Below are positions 1-8,461 of a stretch of DNA of 64,000 bases, piece by piece (position 1 is the stretch's first letter; every line of letters begins with the position of its first letter). The translations under genes were made by a program, and so were the position numbers. Below the pieces are notes generated by a model, which saw only the letters and a list, made by a program, of their open reading frames with translations, was not told the DNA's origin and did no database searches. Source of the stretch: an uncultured Fidelibacterota bacterium (GTDB lineage Bacteria > Fidelibacterota > Marinisomatia > Marinisomatales > TCS55); the NCBI GenBank assembly GCA_902581045.1, contig CACHMU010000001.1, forward strand, positions 17,676 to 81,675, read 5' to 3'.

Positions 1-1
1 A

Positions 2-454
2 TCTGATAAAATTTTTCATTCACTAATTGAAGTTCAAGATTCATTAAAATCAAAAAATCAAAAAATAAATATTATATCATATTTCGCTGAATGGTGTCCA
101 AACTGTCATTATGAAGCACTTACATTAAGAGATTTATATCAAGAATTTTCTACATTTGCTATTAAAATGACTTTAGTAATGAATTACTCTGATAAGAAAC
201 AATCTAGGGATTTTGTAGAATTATATGATTTAAAAATGAATATTCTATTTGGTGAGTTAAATTCAAAACAAGAATCGAAGCTTGATCAATTAATATTTAC
301 TCAATTTAGAAGAATGAACGATGATTTACGTAAATGGGGCACACCTTTTCATATTATAATTTTAAATGGGAATATTGAAAAAATTGGAATAGTTAAAGGG
401 GAATTTATATTAAAAGAAATTAAGGGGTTCTTAACTGACAAGTTAATAACTTAG
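2..454 (+). CDS. Thioredoxin-fold protein, 5' end missing
   Basis: The reading frame is open from the first bases of the window, so this is the C-terminal 150 residues of a longer gene. About 30 residues in, it reads YFAEWCPNCHYEA, a thioredoxin-type CxxC active site (CPNC) after a beta strand, which suggests a thiol-disulfide oxidoreductase. The rest is charged and soluble-looking. An internal ATG at 167 lies after the CxxC and is not a credible start. Whether the protein is exported cannot be judged because the N-terminus is outside the window. It converges on the ferredoxin gene, with about 10 bases between the two stops. Confidence 0.7.
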   Translation, partial: SDKIFHSLIEVQDSLKSKNQKINIISYFAEWCPNCHYEALTLRDLYQEFSTFAIKMTLVMNYSDKKQSRDFVELYDLKMNILFGELNSKQESKLDQLIFTQFRRMNDDLRKWGTPFHIIILNGNIEKIGIVKGEFILKEIKGFLTDKLIT

Positions 455-463
455 AAATATTTC

Positions 464-799
464 TTATCCGCTAAGCTCAATGTCATATGTTTCTTCAAAT
501 TCTTCAGTTTTGATCATTCTGATAGCATCCCATGTTAGCTTTGTGCATGCCTTTGCACAGATTTGACAGCCTATGCATTCATCGTGTCTAACTTGTACAG
601 GAGGAATGGGTGTTCCATATTTTTCAGTGGGGACTGGTTCAATACAATCAACAGGACAAAAAGGAACACAAACCTGGCATCCTGTACAATTATCTTCATC
701 AACAACAGCAATTAATTTAGGTTTCTTCTTTTTATAGTTAACCTTATCAGCCGGTTCTGGAACTGTTTTATAGTGATCGTAATTATACTCTTTTGACAT
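464..799 (-). CDS. 2[4Fe-4S] ferredoxin
   Basis: A small electron carrier of 111 residues. Two clusters of cysteines, CTGCQVCVPFCPVDC and CIGCQICAKAC, follow the CxxCxxCxxxC(P) pattern of bacterial 2[4Fe-4S] ferredoxins. The N-terminal 40 residues are a lysine-rich lead. The frame also allows a TTG start at 850, but the ATG at 799 (MSKEYN) gives a normal ferredoxin length and is preferred; no strong ribosome binding site is visible at either. It is transcribed away from a second ferredoxin at 926, so the region between 800 and 925 should hold divergent promoters. The redox partner is not shown by the neighbours. Confidence 0.85.
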   Translation of the reverse strand: MSKEYNYDHYKTVPEPADKVNYKKKKPKLIAVVDEDNCTGCQVCVPFCPVDCIEPVPTEKYGTPIPPVQVRHDECIGCQICAKACTKLTWDAIRMIKTEEFEETYDIELSG

Positions 800-925
800 A
801 TTGATGTATTGTTTATAGGCTTGGAAATTAATAGAAAAATAATTTTTCAACTAATACAAAAGGTTTTTTTAAAAATGGTAAAATTTTATAATTTTCGTGA
901 CGCTTTGAGAAACAAATAGGAGATA

Positions 926-1231
926 ATGATGACTTATATAATTGCAGAACCATGTGTCGGAACTTGCGATACAGCTTGTGTTGAAGTTTGCCCTGTTGAT
1001 TGTATACATGGACCTGATGACAAAAAAGGAGCAGGAGCAGAGGCTAAGGCTGATGGTTTTGATCCTGATGGTAAACAACTATATATTGATCCAGAAGAAT
1101 GTATTGATTGTGGTGCCTGTGAACCTGAATGCCCTGTTGAGGCTATTTTTGAGGAAAGTGAAGTTCCTGAAGAGTGGAGCAAATATACTAAAATTAATTA
1201 TGATTGGTTTGGGCGAGACTTCTCTGGATAG
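926..1231 (+). CDS. Ferredoxin of the FdxA/7Fe-like family
   Basis: A 101-residue ferredoxin. The N-terminal half has EPC, then CDTACVEVCPVDC, and the C-terminal half has CIDCGACEPECP, giving two iron-sulfur sites. Between them lies an acidic, glycine/alanine-rich insert (about residues 29-50), and a tail with EEWSKYT follows, as in the ferredoxins common in Bacteroidota, Chlorobi and related groups. Whether the first site holds a 3Fe or 4Fe cluster cannot be read from sequence. AGGAG at 918-922 fixes the start at the ATG at 926 or the one just after it. The gene is followed by a strong terminator, so it is probably monocistronic. Confidence 0.88.
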   Translation: MMTYIIAEPCVGTCDTACVEVCPVDCIHGPDDKKGAGAEAKADGFDPDGKQLYIDPEECIDCGACEPECPVEAIFEESEVPEEWSKYTKINYDWFGRDFSG

Positions 1232-1252
1232 TAAAAAATAAAATAACTATTG

Positions 1253-1288
1253 AAAAACGGTCGTTGTTTTGCAATGGCCGTTTTTTTT
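1253..1288 (+). terminator. Rho-independent terminator after the ferredoxin
   Basis: AAAAACGGTCGTTG (1253-1266) pairs with CAATGGCCGTTTTT (1272-1285) as a 14-bp stem with two G-T wobbles and a TTTTG loop, and the T run continues to 1288. It lies inside the longest possible frame of the next gene, which argues that the next gene starts at 1298 and not at the TTG at 1250. Confidence 0.9.
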
Positions 1289-1297
1289 GTAAAAGTA

Positions 1298-2416
1298 ATG
1301 AATAAAGATAAAATTCTTGAGTTATTAAAATCTATACAATACCCTGGGTTTAGCAGGGACATTGTGTCTTTTGGAATGGTACGTGATATAATTATTGATA
1401 ATGATTCAATATTGGTAATTCTAAATATTAAAACCCAACAAGAAGATAAGAAGCAAAATGTATTAAAAAAAATTAACGAAGTTTTAGAAGCAACGAACGT
1501 ATTTACAAAAATAAACGTCACTATTGGAGAGGATCCAGATCAACCATCAAAAACCCAACAGCCACAATCCTCTGAAAACCAACCCGCCCAACCGTTAGAT
1601 GGTGTAAAACATGTACTGGCTGTAGCAAGCGGTAAGGGAGGAGTTGGAAAATCCACTGTATCAACTAGTTTGGCACTTTCATTTAAAAATATGGGACTTC
1701 GGGTGGGTTTATTGGATTTAGATATTTATGGACCATCATTACCAATTATTTTAGGAATTGATCAGCAGCCTGATTTGACTCAAGATCGTAAACTTATACC
1801 ATTAGAGCATTTAGGAATGAAGGTTATGAGTTTTGGGTTTATAAGTGGTAACAAAACTCCAGTTATTTGGAGAGGGCCGTTAGTAGCTAGAATGACAGAA
1901 CAATTTTTTCGTGATGTCGTATGGGGTGATTTAGATGTACTGATTCTAGATCTCCCACCAGGGACTGGCGATGTACAGTTAACATTAACACAAAAATTAA
2001 AGATAGATGGCGCCATTATTGTAACAACACCCCAAGATTTGGCTCTTGCAGATGTCAAAAAAGGAGCAGATATGTTTAAGAAGGTACAAACTCCTATTTT
2101 GGGAGTTATAGAAAATATGTCTGGATTATTTATTAAAGGGAAAGTTGAAAAAACAAATAACCTTACTATTGAAGGACAGTCTATTGATATAAAGGATGAT
2201 GGAAGTTTTGCTTTTAGAATAGACCTTTTTAAGAAAGGTGGTGGTAGGAAGGAAAGTGAAAGATTAGATGTCCCATTATTAGCAGAAATTCCAATATCTG
2301 AGGAAATTATGGAAGCAACTGATAGTGGTAACCCCATTGTAGAAAATAACCCTGATTCATATGTAACTAAACAATATAAAGAAATCGCTGAGAAGGTATG
2401 GGATATCATTGATTAA
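1298..2416 (+). CDS. mrp: Mrp/NBP35-family P-loop ATPase (Fe-S carrier)
   Basis: A 372-residue Mrp/ApbC-type protein, likely a cytoplasmic ATP-dependent iron-sulfur cluster carrier. Domains: an N-terminal MIP18/DUF59-like segment (about 1-75), a proline/glutamine-rich linker, then the ParA-like ATPase with GKGGVGKST (deviant Walker A) and LDLPPGTGD (Walker B region). The C-terminal CxxC that binds the cluster in many Mrp proteins is absent. After ENMSG comes a lysine-rich, cysteine-free segment, a situation I also recall for Bacteroidota members. The start at 1298 (MNKDKIL) is chosen because a terminator hairpin occupies the upstream codons. The stop overlaps the next ATG (TAATG). Confidence 0.88.
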   Translation: MNKDKILELLKSIQYPGFSRDIVSFGMVRDIIIDNDSILVILNIKTQQEDKKQNVLKKINEVLEATNVFTKINVTIGEDPDQPSKTQQPQSSENQPAQPLDGVKHVLAVASGKGGVGKSTVSTSLALSFKNMGLRVGLLDLDIYGPSLPIILGIDQQPDLTQDRKLIPLEHLGMKVMSFGFISGNKTPVIWRGPLVARMTEQFFRDVVWGDLDVLILDLPPGTGDVQLTLTQKLKIDGAIIVTTPQDLALADVKKGADMFKKVQTPILGVIENMSGLFIKGKVEKTNNLTIEGQSIDIKDDGSFAFRIDLFKKGGGRKESERLDVPLLAEIPISEEIMEATDSGNPIVENNPDSYVTKQYKEIAEKVWDIID

Positions 2417-3207
2417 TGTTTACTTATTTTACAGAGACTATTGTTCTGATTTTTTTGGGATATTCGATGGTATATCCTCTTTTACTATTTATAACACCTT
2501 CAAACCAAATAGATAAAGGTTTTTATAGATTTAATCTTGGGAAATGTTGCATAATTGGCGCAATTGGTATAATTGGCTATCATTCCTTGTCTACCAACCT
2601 ATATGCAGAAATATATTTGCTGATTTGGTTCATCATGCTAATGTCAATAACAGCTATTTATTGGAACTCAAAACAAGCTAATAATTTTATTATATCTATT
2701 ATAAGTTTTTTTGGACTGCTTTCATTGAGACTTATAATACCGATTATTATTCCAAATATAAACCCGGACTCTGTTTTCTTAATTTCAATACTTAATTCAT
2801 TGATTACTTCAAGTGTATTTTTTGCTATGATACTTGGGCATTGGTATTTAAATGTAGTTGATTTACCTATAAATCTTTTAAAAAAAGCAACTTTGATTCT
2901 TTCATTTTTTTTATCAATTAGAATTTTGTGGGATAGTATTTATTTTTTTTATAATTATTTTATTGATAGCTATGGAATTAGCTACAATCTTTGGTCATTT
3001 TTATTTCAATTCGAAGGTTTTTTGTTAGGTATTGCTTTCTTTATAGGTAACGTTTTCCCTATTCTTTTAAATATTTTTATAATACGGACATTAAAATTAC
3101 AGGCTACACAGAGTGCGACAGGATTACTTTATGTATCAATAGTTTCAATATTATTCAGTGATTTAATTTTTAAATATTATTTAGTACAGTATGGGTTTAT
3201 AGTTTGA
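2416..3207 (+). CDS. Unrecognised polytopic membrane protein
   Basis: A 263-residue protein with about eight hydrophobic segments (roughly residues 3-24, 43-60, 66-84, 91-114, 120-142, 157-178, 198-222, 231-254), so an inner-membrane protein. Two motifs stand out: GHWYL before the sixth segment and QSATGLLY near the end. They look conserved-family-like, but I cannot name the family. It is translationally coupled to mrp (TAATG overlap) and its stop overlaps the TTG start of the next gene, so the three are one operon. The context suggests a link with membrane or metal biology, but nothing specific. Confidence 0.7.
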   Translation: MFTYFTETIVLIFLGYSMVYPLLLFITPSNQIDKGFYRFNLGKCCIIGAIGIIGYHSLSTNLYAEIYLLIWFIMLMSITAIYWNSKQANNFIISIISFFGLLSLRLIIPIIIPNINPDSVFLISILNSLITSSVFFAMILGHWYLNVVDLPINLLKKATLILSFFLSIRILWDSIYFFYNYFIDSYGISYNLWSFLFQFEGFLLGIAFFIGNVFPILLNIFIIRTLKLQATQSATGLLYVSIVSILFSDLIFKYYLVQYGFIV

Positions 3208-3587
3208 AAACAATTGATTGTGAACTTTGTAAAAAATCAAAATCATTTATAGAGGCAGTTGATTGTAAAGAATGTTATGCTTCAAAATATTTTAAGGAAG
3301 AGTTTAGTTTTACAATATGTCCTATTTGTGGATGTAAGGATTTATATAGTAAAAAAGACTTCAATCAGGCTATTGGATGTATAATTATTTTTATTGGTGC
3401 AATCTTTGTTCCTTGGACATATGGATTGAGTTTATTAGTACTATCATTGATTGATTATTTATTATATAAACGAGTTAAAGATTCTATAGAATGCTATAAA
3501 TGTAAATCTGAGTATAAAGGAATTATCGTGCCTGAGAATATTAAACCATTTGATCATCACATAGCTGAATTATATGAATATTCTTAA
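3204..3587 (+). CDS. Zinc-ribbon membrane protein, function unknown
   Basis: A 127-residue protein with three CxxC-type pairs: CELC and CKEC at the front, CPICGC before the membrane segment, and CYKC after it. A hydrophobic stretch around residues 53-87 can make two membrane spans. The cysteine pairs suggest zinc-ribbon modules flanking a membrane hairpin. The TTG start at 3204 overlaps the TGA of the preceding gene, so translation is probably coupled. I do not recognise the family. No catalytic motif is visible. Confidence 0.65.
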   Translation: MKTIDCELCKKSKSFIEAVDCKECYASKYFKEEFSFTICPICGCKDLYSKKDFNQAIGCIIIFIGAIFVPWTYGLSLLVLSLIDYLLYKRVKDSIECYKCKSEYKGIIVPENIKPFDHHIAELYEYS

Positions 3588-3663
3588 TAATTTTTTATTC
3601 TAGCCATCTAAAAGAATATTTTTAATTCCTTTTATTTTAGTTATAGCTTCAATAAGATTTTAT

Positions 3664-4410
3664 ATGTCTAAAAAACTCAGAAAACAAATAGAAAAACATG
3701 GTGATTTACCAAATCATATCGCAATCATTATGGATGGAAATGGGCGTTGGGCTAAATCGCATAGATTTAAGCGTATTGCTGGACACAAAGAAGGGATTAA
3801 CTCTGTTCGTGAAATTGTTAGAGTATGTGGTGAAATTGGGGTTAAACATCTTACTCTATATACGTTTTCAAGTGAAAATTGGACTAGACCAGAATCAGAG
3901 GTTTCATCAATAATGAATCTTCTTTTTTCAACAATAAAAAAAGAAATAGAAAATCTTCATAAAAATAATGTCCGATTGTCTGCTATTGGGGAATTGGATG
4001 ATTTACCTAATAAATCTTATAAAGAAATAATGGAAGGAATTAATAAGACAAAAGATAATACGGGGTTAAATTTAATACTTGCTTTAAGCTATGGAAGTCG
4101 GCAGGAACTATTAATGGCTGTACGTCGTATTGTAGATAGATTTAAAGAAAAGGAAATAAATATTAAAGATATTTCAGAAAATATGATTAGTAAAGAATTA
4201 TATACATCTAAAATACCTGATCCAGATTTGTTAATTCGCACTGGAGGAGAAAATAGAATTAGTAATTTTTTATTATGGCAATCAGCATATACAGAGTTTT
4301 ATATGACAGATATACATTGGCCTGATTTTAGAGAGAAGGAATTACTTGACAGCATCATAGATTACCAAATGCGTCAACGACGTTTTGGCAAAATAAGTGA
4401 GCAAATTTAG
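3664..4410 (+). CDS. uppS: Isoprenyl (undecaprenyl) diphosphate synthase
   Basis: A cis-prenyltransferase that extends farnesyl diphosphate with isopentenyl diphosphate to make the C55 carrier lipid used for peptidoglycan and surface glycans. At 248 residues it is standard length. The substrate-binding motif HIAIIMDGNGRWA (catalytic Asp at residue 24) is intact, as are TLYTFSSENW and the late LLIRTGGE, with the family's basic and aromatic residues. It opens the envelope operon, and its stop abuts the start of bamA. The usual partner cdsA is not between it and the next envelope genes. Confidence 0.96.
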   Translation: MSKKLRKQIEKHGDLPNHIAIIMDGNGRWAKSHRFKRIAGHKEGINSVREIVRVCGEIGVKHLTLYTFSSENWTRPESEVSSIMNLLFSTIKKEIENLHKNNVRLSAIGELDDLPNKSYKEIMEGINKTKDNTGLNLILALSYGSRQELLMAVRRIVDRFKEKEINIKDISENMISKELYTSKIPDPDLLIRTGGENRISNFLLWQSAYTEFYMTDIHWPDFREKELLDSIIDYQMRQRRFGKISEQI

Positions 4411-4412
4411 TG

Positions 4413-6851
4413 ATGAAAAAAATTATTATATTTAATCTTGTAACATTTCTTTTTTCTCAGGCACCACCATCATTTACGTTAAATCAAATCAATGTTGAAG
4501 GTAATTCATCAACTAGTGATAATATGATTTTATATACTTCGGGGCTAAAAAATGGACAAAAAGCTTCAACAGAAGATTTTCGTCGAGCAGTTAAGCGATT
4601 ATGGGATCTAGGAGTATTTAATAATATTTTAATTCATTTTGATGGAGAAACACCTGAGGGGATTTTGATTACTATTGAAGTTGAGGAATCACCTGTTTTA
4701 GGTGATGTTATTTTTAATGGAAATAAAAAAATCAAAGATAAAAAGTTCGAAGAAGAATTGTCCTATCGCAGGGGTATGAGAATTAAGCCTAGTTTTACTA
4801 CTGATGCTATTAATGAAATGAAAAAACTATATTTAGAAGATGGTTATTTTTTGGCAAATATTTCAGCAGAATCACGCATTGTTGGTTCCGGCGAAAATCA
4901 AAAAAATGACATAGTTTTTACTATAAACGAAGGTAAAAAAGTAAAAATAAAAGATATAGTTTTTTCAGGACAAGAAAATAGCTTTGGATGGATAGCTACA
5001 AAATCATGGATTCCAATTCCTAAAGTCATCAGAAAAAAACTTAGTACCTACAAAATTCGCTGGCAAATGAAAGATACAAAAATTCGCTCTTGGTGGAGAT
5101 TTTGGGCTTCAGCATATGATCACAAAAATTTTGAAGCGGATTTAGATGAACTAAATAAGTTTTATCAAGATGAAGGATACAGGGATTTTAGTATACTATC
5201 TGATACTGTATACTATGATTTAAAGAAAGAAGGTCTTGTAGTTAAAATTGATTTAGATGAAGGCAGTAAATATAAGTTTAGAAATTTTACATGGGAAGGT
5301 AATTCCCTTTATGAAACTGAAATTTTAGATGAAACTCTAAATTTGAAAATTGGTGATGGGTATAGCAAATCAATTTTTGATGAAGCTGTATACCAAAATG
5401 TACAGAGTTTATATATGGACAGGGGATATTTATATAGCAGCATAGAACCTTCTTTCACTCCTATTGGTGATGATTCATTAGATGTGCATTTTTCTATAAC
5501 AGAAAACAATCAAGTTTATATAAGAAACATTAATATTTATGGGAATGACAAAACACGAGAAAATGTAATTAGAAGAGAATTAGATGTTTTCCCAGGAGAT
5601 TTATTTCGTAGAACATTAATGATGAGAAGTATGCAAAAATTGCATGTTTTAAATTATTTTGACCCAACATCATTAAGTCCAAATGTAGTGCCAGTTGATG
5701 AAGATGAAATTGATCTTGATATTACTTTAAGTGAAAAATCATCTGATAGAGCAAGTGCTAATATTGGATTTACTGGAATTTATGGAATGACAGGTGGAAT
5801 GAATCTTGAGTTTAACAATTTTTTGGGGATGGGTCAGGTTCTTTCATTGGGCTTTGATATTGGTACTCAACAACAAGTTGGTTTGTATAATAATTATGGC
5901 ACACCAGGTAAATATGAGAGTTTTCATATTAGATTTGCTGACCCCATGTTTAGAGATACCCCAAATCGTATTGGATTCTCACTGTTTTATACATTTAGAG
6001 GGCAAGGTAATTCCTATTATTTTTATCCCTTTGATATGCTTTCTCGAGGAGGATCAGTCCAATGGGGTCGTAGAATGAAATGGCCTGATGATTATTTTAG
6101 AGCTCGCTGGGAATTAACGATTCAACAAAGAGAATATATGGGAGATGAGGACGTATTAACTGATTATATTGGTAATGTTAGAAAAACTACAGGAATACAA
6201 ATATCTCAAATTATATCACGTGATAGTAGAGATAGGGCAGAATTCCCTACACAAGGTTCTACTGCGACATTAATTTCAACATTCTCAGGGGGGTTATTAG
6301 GGGGAGATGAAAATTATCATAAGCATGTATTAACTCTAGATTGGTATACTCCCACGTTTTGGAAATTTGTATTAACTAGTCAGCTAAAAATTGGTAATAT
6401 TAGAATGTTGGATGTTGGTGATGGAAAGTTTTCATATATTTCACCATATGAACGCTTTATTATGGGTGGTAATGGTATCCCGTATGGTACTATGCTCAGA
6501 GGATATCCTGATAATTCAATTGGTCCATTAACTTCTCAAGGTAGAGGGATTGGTGGAAACACTATTATTAAATACACCAATGAATTCAGGTTTCCCTTCT
6601 CAGAAAATCCAGTAGTTTATGCTATGTTATTTGCTGAAGCTGGAGGTGTTTGGAATGATACTCAGTTGATGAGTTCGTTAGGGTTTCCTAGGAGGACAGC
6701 GATTGATTTAAAGAGGTCTGCAGGTATTGGAATAAGATTTTTTATGCCAATGATTGGACAACTTGGATTTGATATGGGATATGGATTTGATGATATTAGT
6801 GGGGATGGTAACCCTCAGGGGTGGGAATACACAATTATTTTTGGTAGATAA
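4413..6851 (+). CDS. bamA: Outer-membrane assembly factor BamA
   Basis: BamA inserts beta-barrel proteins into the outer membrane. The 812-residue product begins with a signal peptide (MKKIIIFNLVTFLFSQ), followed by POTRA repeats (about 20-420, for example INVEGNSSTSDNMI and INIYGNDKTRENVI), then an Omp85 barrel ending with an aromatic residue and Arg (TIIFGR). The barrel has the expected glycine/aromatic alternation, and a VRGF-like motif appears as MLRGYP. A GTG at 4410 directly precedes the ATG at 4413; the ATG gives the cleaner signal peptide. It lies between uppS and skp, a classic envelope order. Confidence 0.95.
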   Translation: MKKIIIFNLVTFLFSQAPPSFTLNQINVEGNSSTSDNMILYTSGLKNGQKASTEDFRRAVKRLWDLGVFNNILIHFDGETPEGILITIEVEESPVLGDVIFNGNKKIKDKKFEEELSYRRGMRIKPSFTTDAINEMKKLYLEDGYFLANISAESRIVGSGENQKNDIVFTINEGKKVKIKDIVFSGQENSFGWIATKSWIPIPKVIRKKLSTYKIRWQMKDTKIRSWWRFWASAYDHKNFEADLDELNKFYQDEGYRDFSILSDTVYYDLKKEGLVVKIDLDEGSKYKFRNFTWEGNSLYETEILDETLNLKIGDGYSKSIFDEAVYQNVQSLYMDRGYLYSSIEPSFTPIGDDSLDVHFSITENNQVYIRNINIYGNDKTRENVIRRELDVFPGDLFRRTLMMRSMQKLHVLNYFDPTSLSPNVVPVDEDEIDLDITLSEKSSDRASANIGFTGIYGMTGGMNLEFNNFLGMGQVLSLGFDIGTQQQVGLYNNYGTPGKYESFHIRFADPMFRDTPNRIGFSLFYTFRGQGNSYYFYPFDMLSRGGSVQWGRRMKWPDDYFRARWELTIQQREYMGDEDVLTDYIGNVRKTTGIQISQIISRDSRDRAEFPTQGSTATLISTFSGGLLGGDENYHKHVLTLDWYTPTFWKFVLTSQLKIGNIRMLDVGDGKFSYISPYERFIMGGNGIPYGTMLRGYPDNSIGPLTSQGRGIGGNTIIKYTNEFRFPFSENPVVYAMLFAEAGGVWNDTQLMSSLGFPRRTAIDLKRSAGIGIRFFMPMIGQLGFDMGYGFDDISGDGNPQGWEYTIIFGR

Positions 6852-6861
6852 AAATTAAATC

Positions 6862-6868
6862 AAGGAGG
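6862..6868 (+). promoter_or_regulatory. Strong Shine-Dalgarno fixing the GTG start of skp
   Basis: AAGGAGG lies five bases before the GTG at 6874. It is one of the best ribosome binding sites in the window and decides the non-ATG start of the following gene. Confidence 0.85.
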
Positions 6869-6873
6869 CTATT

Positions 6874-7425
6874 GTGATTCGGAGAATAATCACATTTATA
6901 AGTTTATTAATAATCATATTTCCAATTACTATTATTGCACAAAATAAAATTGGTTTTGTTCAATCTGATAGAATTCGCGCAGAATATGAAGAATTCAAGG
7001 ATGCAGAAGCTCAGCTTCAATTGGAATATCGCCAGGTAAATGCTCAATACAATTTAATGGTGGTTGAATTGGATAGTATTAGAAAGGCTTTTGAAACACA
7101 ACGATTAATGAGCAGTCCTGAATGGCGAAAAGAGAAAGAAGCAGAAATTGTTGCACGTGAACAGAATATTCAGAAATTTCAAGTTACAATGGTTGGCCCT
7201 GAAGGAGAACTTTATAGGAGACAAGCACAACTTGAGTTTGACATTTTATCTAAAGTTAAAAGAGCTGTTGATAAAATAGCTGCGGCAAAAAAGATTGATT
7301 TTATTCTGGATGGTTCAACATCACTCCTTTATGGAAATCCTACTTATGATTTAACCGATGATGTTTTATTTGAGCTACGTAAATATAGTGTCTCAGATAA
7401 AGACAAAAAGACTCAAGAAAAATAA
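6874..7425 (+). CDS. skp: Periplasmic chaperone Skp/OmpH
   Basis: A 183-residue exported chaperone that would hold unfolded outer-membrane proteins for BamA. It has an N-terminal signal peptide ending around IIAQ, then the family's opening strand (KIGFVQSDRI), a long charged helical hairpin rich in E, Q and K (about 35-110), and a closing strand segment (KKIDFILDGSTSLLY). Initiation is at GTG, supported by a consensus ribosome binding site. Its place between bamA and lpxD is the common arrangement in Gram-negative bacteria. Confidence 0.93.
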   Translation: MIRRIITFISLLIIIFPITIIAQNKIGFVQSDRIRAEYEEFKDAEAQLQLEYRQVNAQYNLMVVELDSIRKAFETQRLMSSPEWRKEKEAEIVAREQNIQKFQVTMVGPEGELYRRQAQLEFDILSKVKRAVDKIAAAKKIDFILDGSTSLLYGNPTYDLTDDVLFELRKYSVSDKDKKTQEK

Positions 7426-7445
7426 ACTAAATTAAGAAAAAAGTT

Positions 7446-8459
7446 TTGTCTACTCTTGGAGAAATTGCCAAGATCATTAATGGTTCGGTTATTGGTGATA
7501 ATAAAACTGTAATTAATGGTGTTTCAACTATAGACAATGGTATTTCAGGTACTATAACTTTTATATCTAATGGCAAATACGTTAAATATTTAGATAGTAC
7601 AAAGGCATCTGCTATTATTACTAATGATAAAGCTTTAATTGATAAAAAAAATGGAATACTAGTTGATAATCCACGTTTAGCAATAATTAAAGTAATTGAA
7701 CATTTTTCAATGAATGAAACTACAAAAATTGGTATACATGATTCAGCAGTTATTCATCCTAAAGCAGTAATTGGAGATCAAATTTGTATAGGTCCAAATA
7801 CAGTGATTGAAGAAGGCGCTTTTATTAAAGATAATGTTACTATTGGAGCTAATAACATTATTGGTAAGAATGTCACATTAGGTTCTTCAAGTAAAGTGTA
7901 TGGTAATGTTCATATTTATCAAGATAGCGAAATTGGTGAGGGTTGTATTATTCATTCTGGCTCTGTAATAGGAGCAGATGGATATGGGTTTGTAACTGAA
8001 AATGATATACATAATAAAATACCTCATCTAGGCAAGGTAATTATTGGTAATAATGTAGAAATTGGTGCAAATTGTACGATTGACCGTGGTACTATTGGAG
8101 ACACAATAATCGAGGATATGTGTAAATTTGATAATGGTGTACAGATAGGACATAATGTATATTTAGGTAAAGGATGTTTATTGACAGCTCATGTTACAAT
8201 AGCAGGTAGCACAAAAATTGGTGAGTTCTGCGTATTTGGAGGTCAGGCGGGTGCAATAGATAACATAACTATTGGAGATAGAGCTGTTTTTGCATGTTAT
8301 ACAGCGGTAACAAAAAATTTACCAGGGGGTAAGATATACTCTGGATCTCCTGCAAGAGAAATAAATGATAAAAATAAGAGAGATGCAGTTTATGTTGAAG
8401 TCCAACATTTAAAAAAACGTTTAAAAAAAATAGAAAAAGATTTTATTAATAAAAATTAA
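7446..8459 (+). CDS. lpxD: UDP-3-O-acylglucosamine N-acyltransferase
   Basis: LpxD adds the second acyl chain in lipid A synthesis. The 337-residue protein has the N-terminal uridine-binding domain (about 1-95), then many hexapeptide repeats of the left-handed beta-helix (IGDQICIGPNTVIEEG and so on), with the motif containing the catalytic His (FDNGVQIGHNV) and a C-terminal helix. Start is the TTG at 7446 (MSTLGEIAKI); no ATG or GTG fits. It lies 3 bases before lpxC-fabZ. Confidence 0.95.
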   Translation: MSTLGEIAKIINGSVIGDNKTVINGVSTIDNGISGTITFISNGKYVKYLDSTKASAIITNDKALIDKKNGILVDNPRLAIIKVIEHFSMNETTKIGIHDSAVIHPKAVIGDQICIGPNTVIEEGAFIKDNVTIGANNIIGKNVTLGSSSKVYGNVHIYQDSEIGEGCIIHSGSVIGADGYGFVTENDIHNKIPHLGKVIIGNNVEIGANCTIDRGTIGDTIIEDMCKFDNGVQIGHNVYLGKGCLLTAHVTIAGSTKIGEFCVFGGQAGAIDNITIGDRAVFACYTAVTKNLPGGKIYSGSPAREINDKNKRDAVYVEVQHLKKRLKKIEKDFINKN

Positions 8460-8461
8460 TT

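Noticed and set aside
934-1182. Antisense and alternate-frame open frames over the ferredoxin and other genes
   Set aside because: They lie on top of genes with clear family motifs and show no family pattern of their own.
1250-1297. mrp starting at TTG 1250
   Set aside because: A terminator hairpin occupies these codons and the family opening is at 1298.
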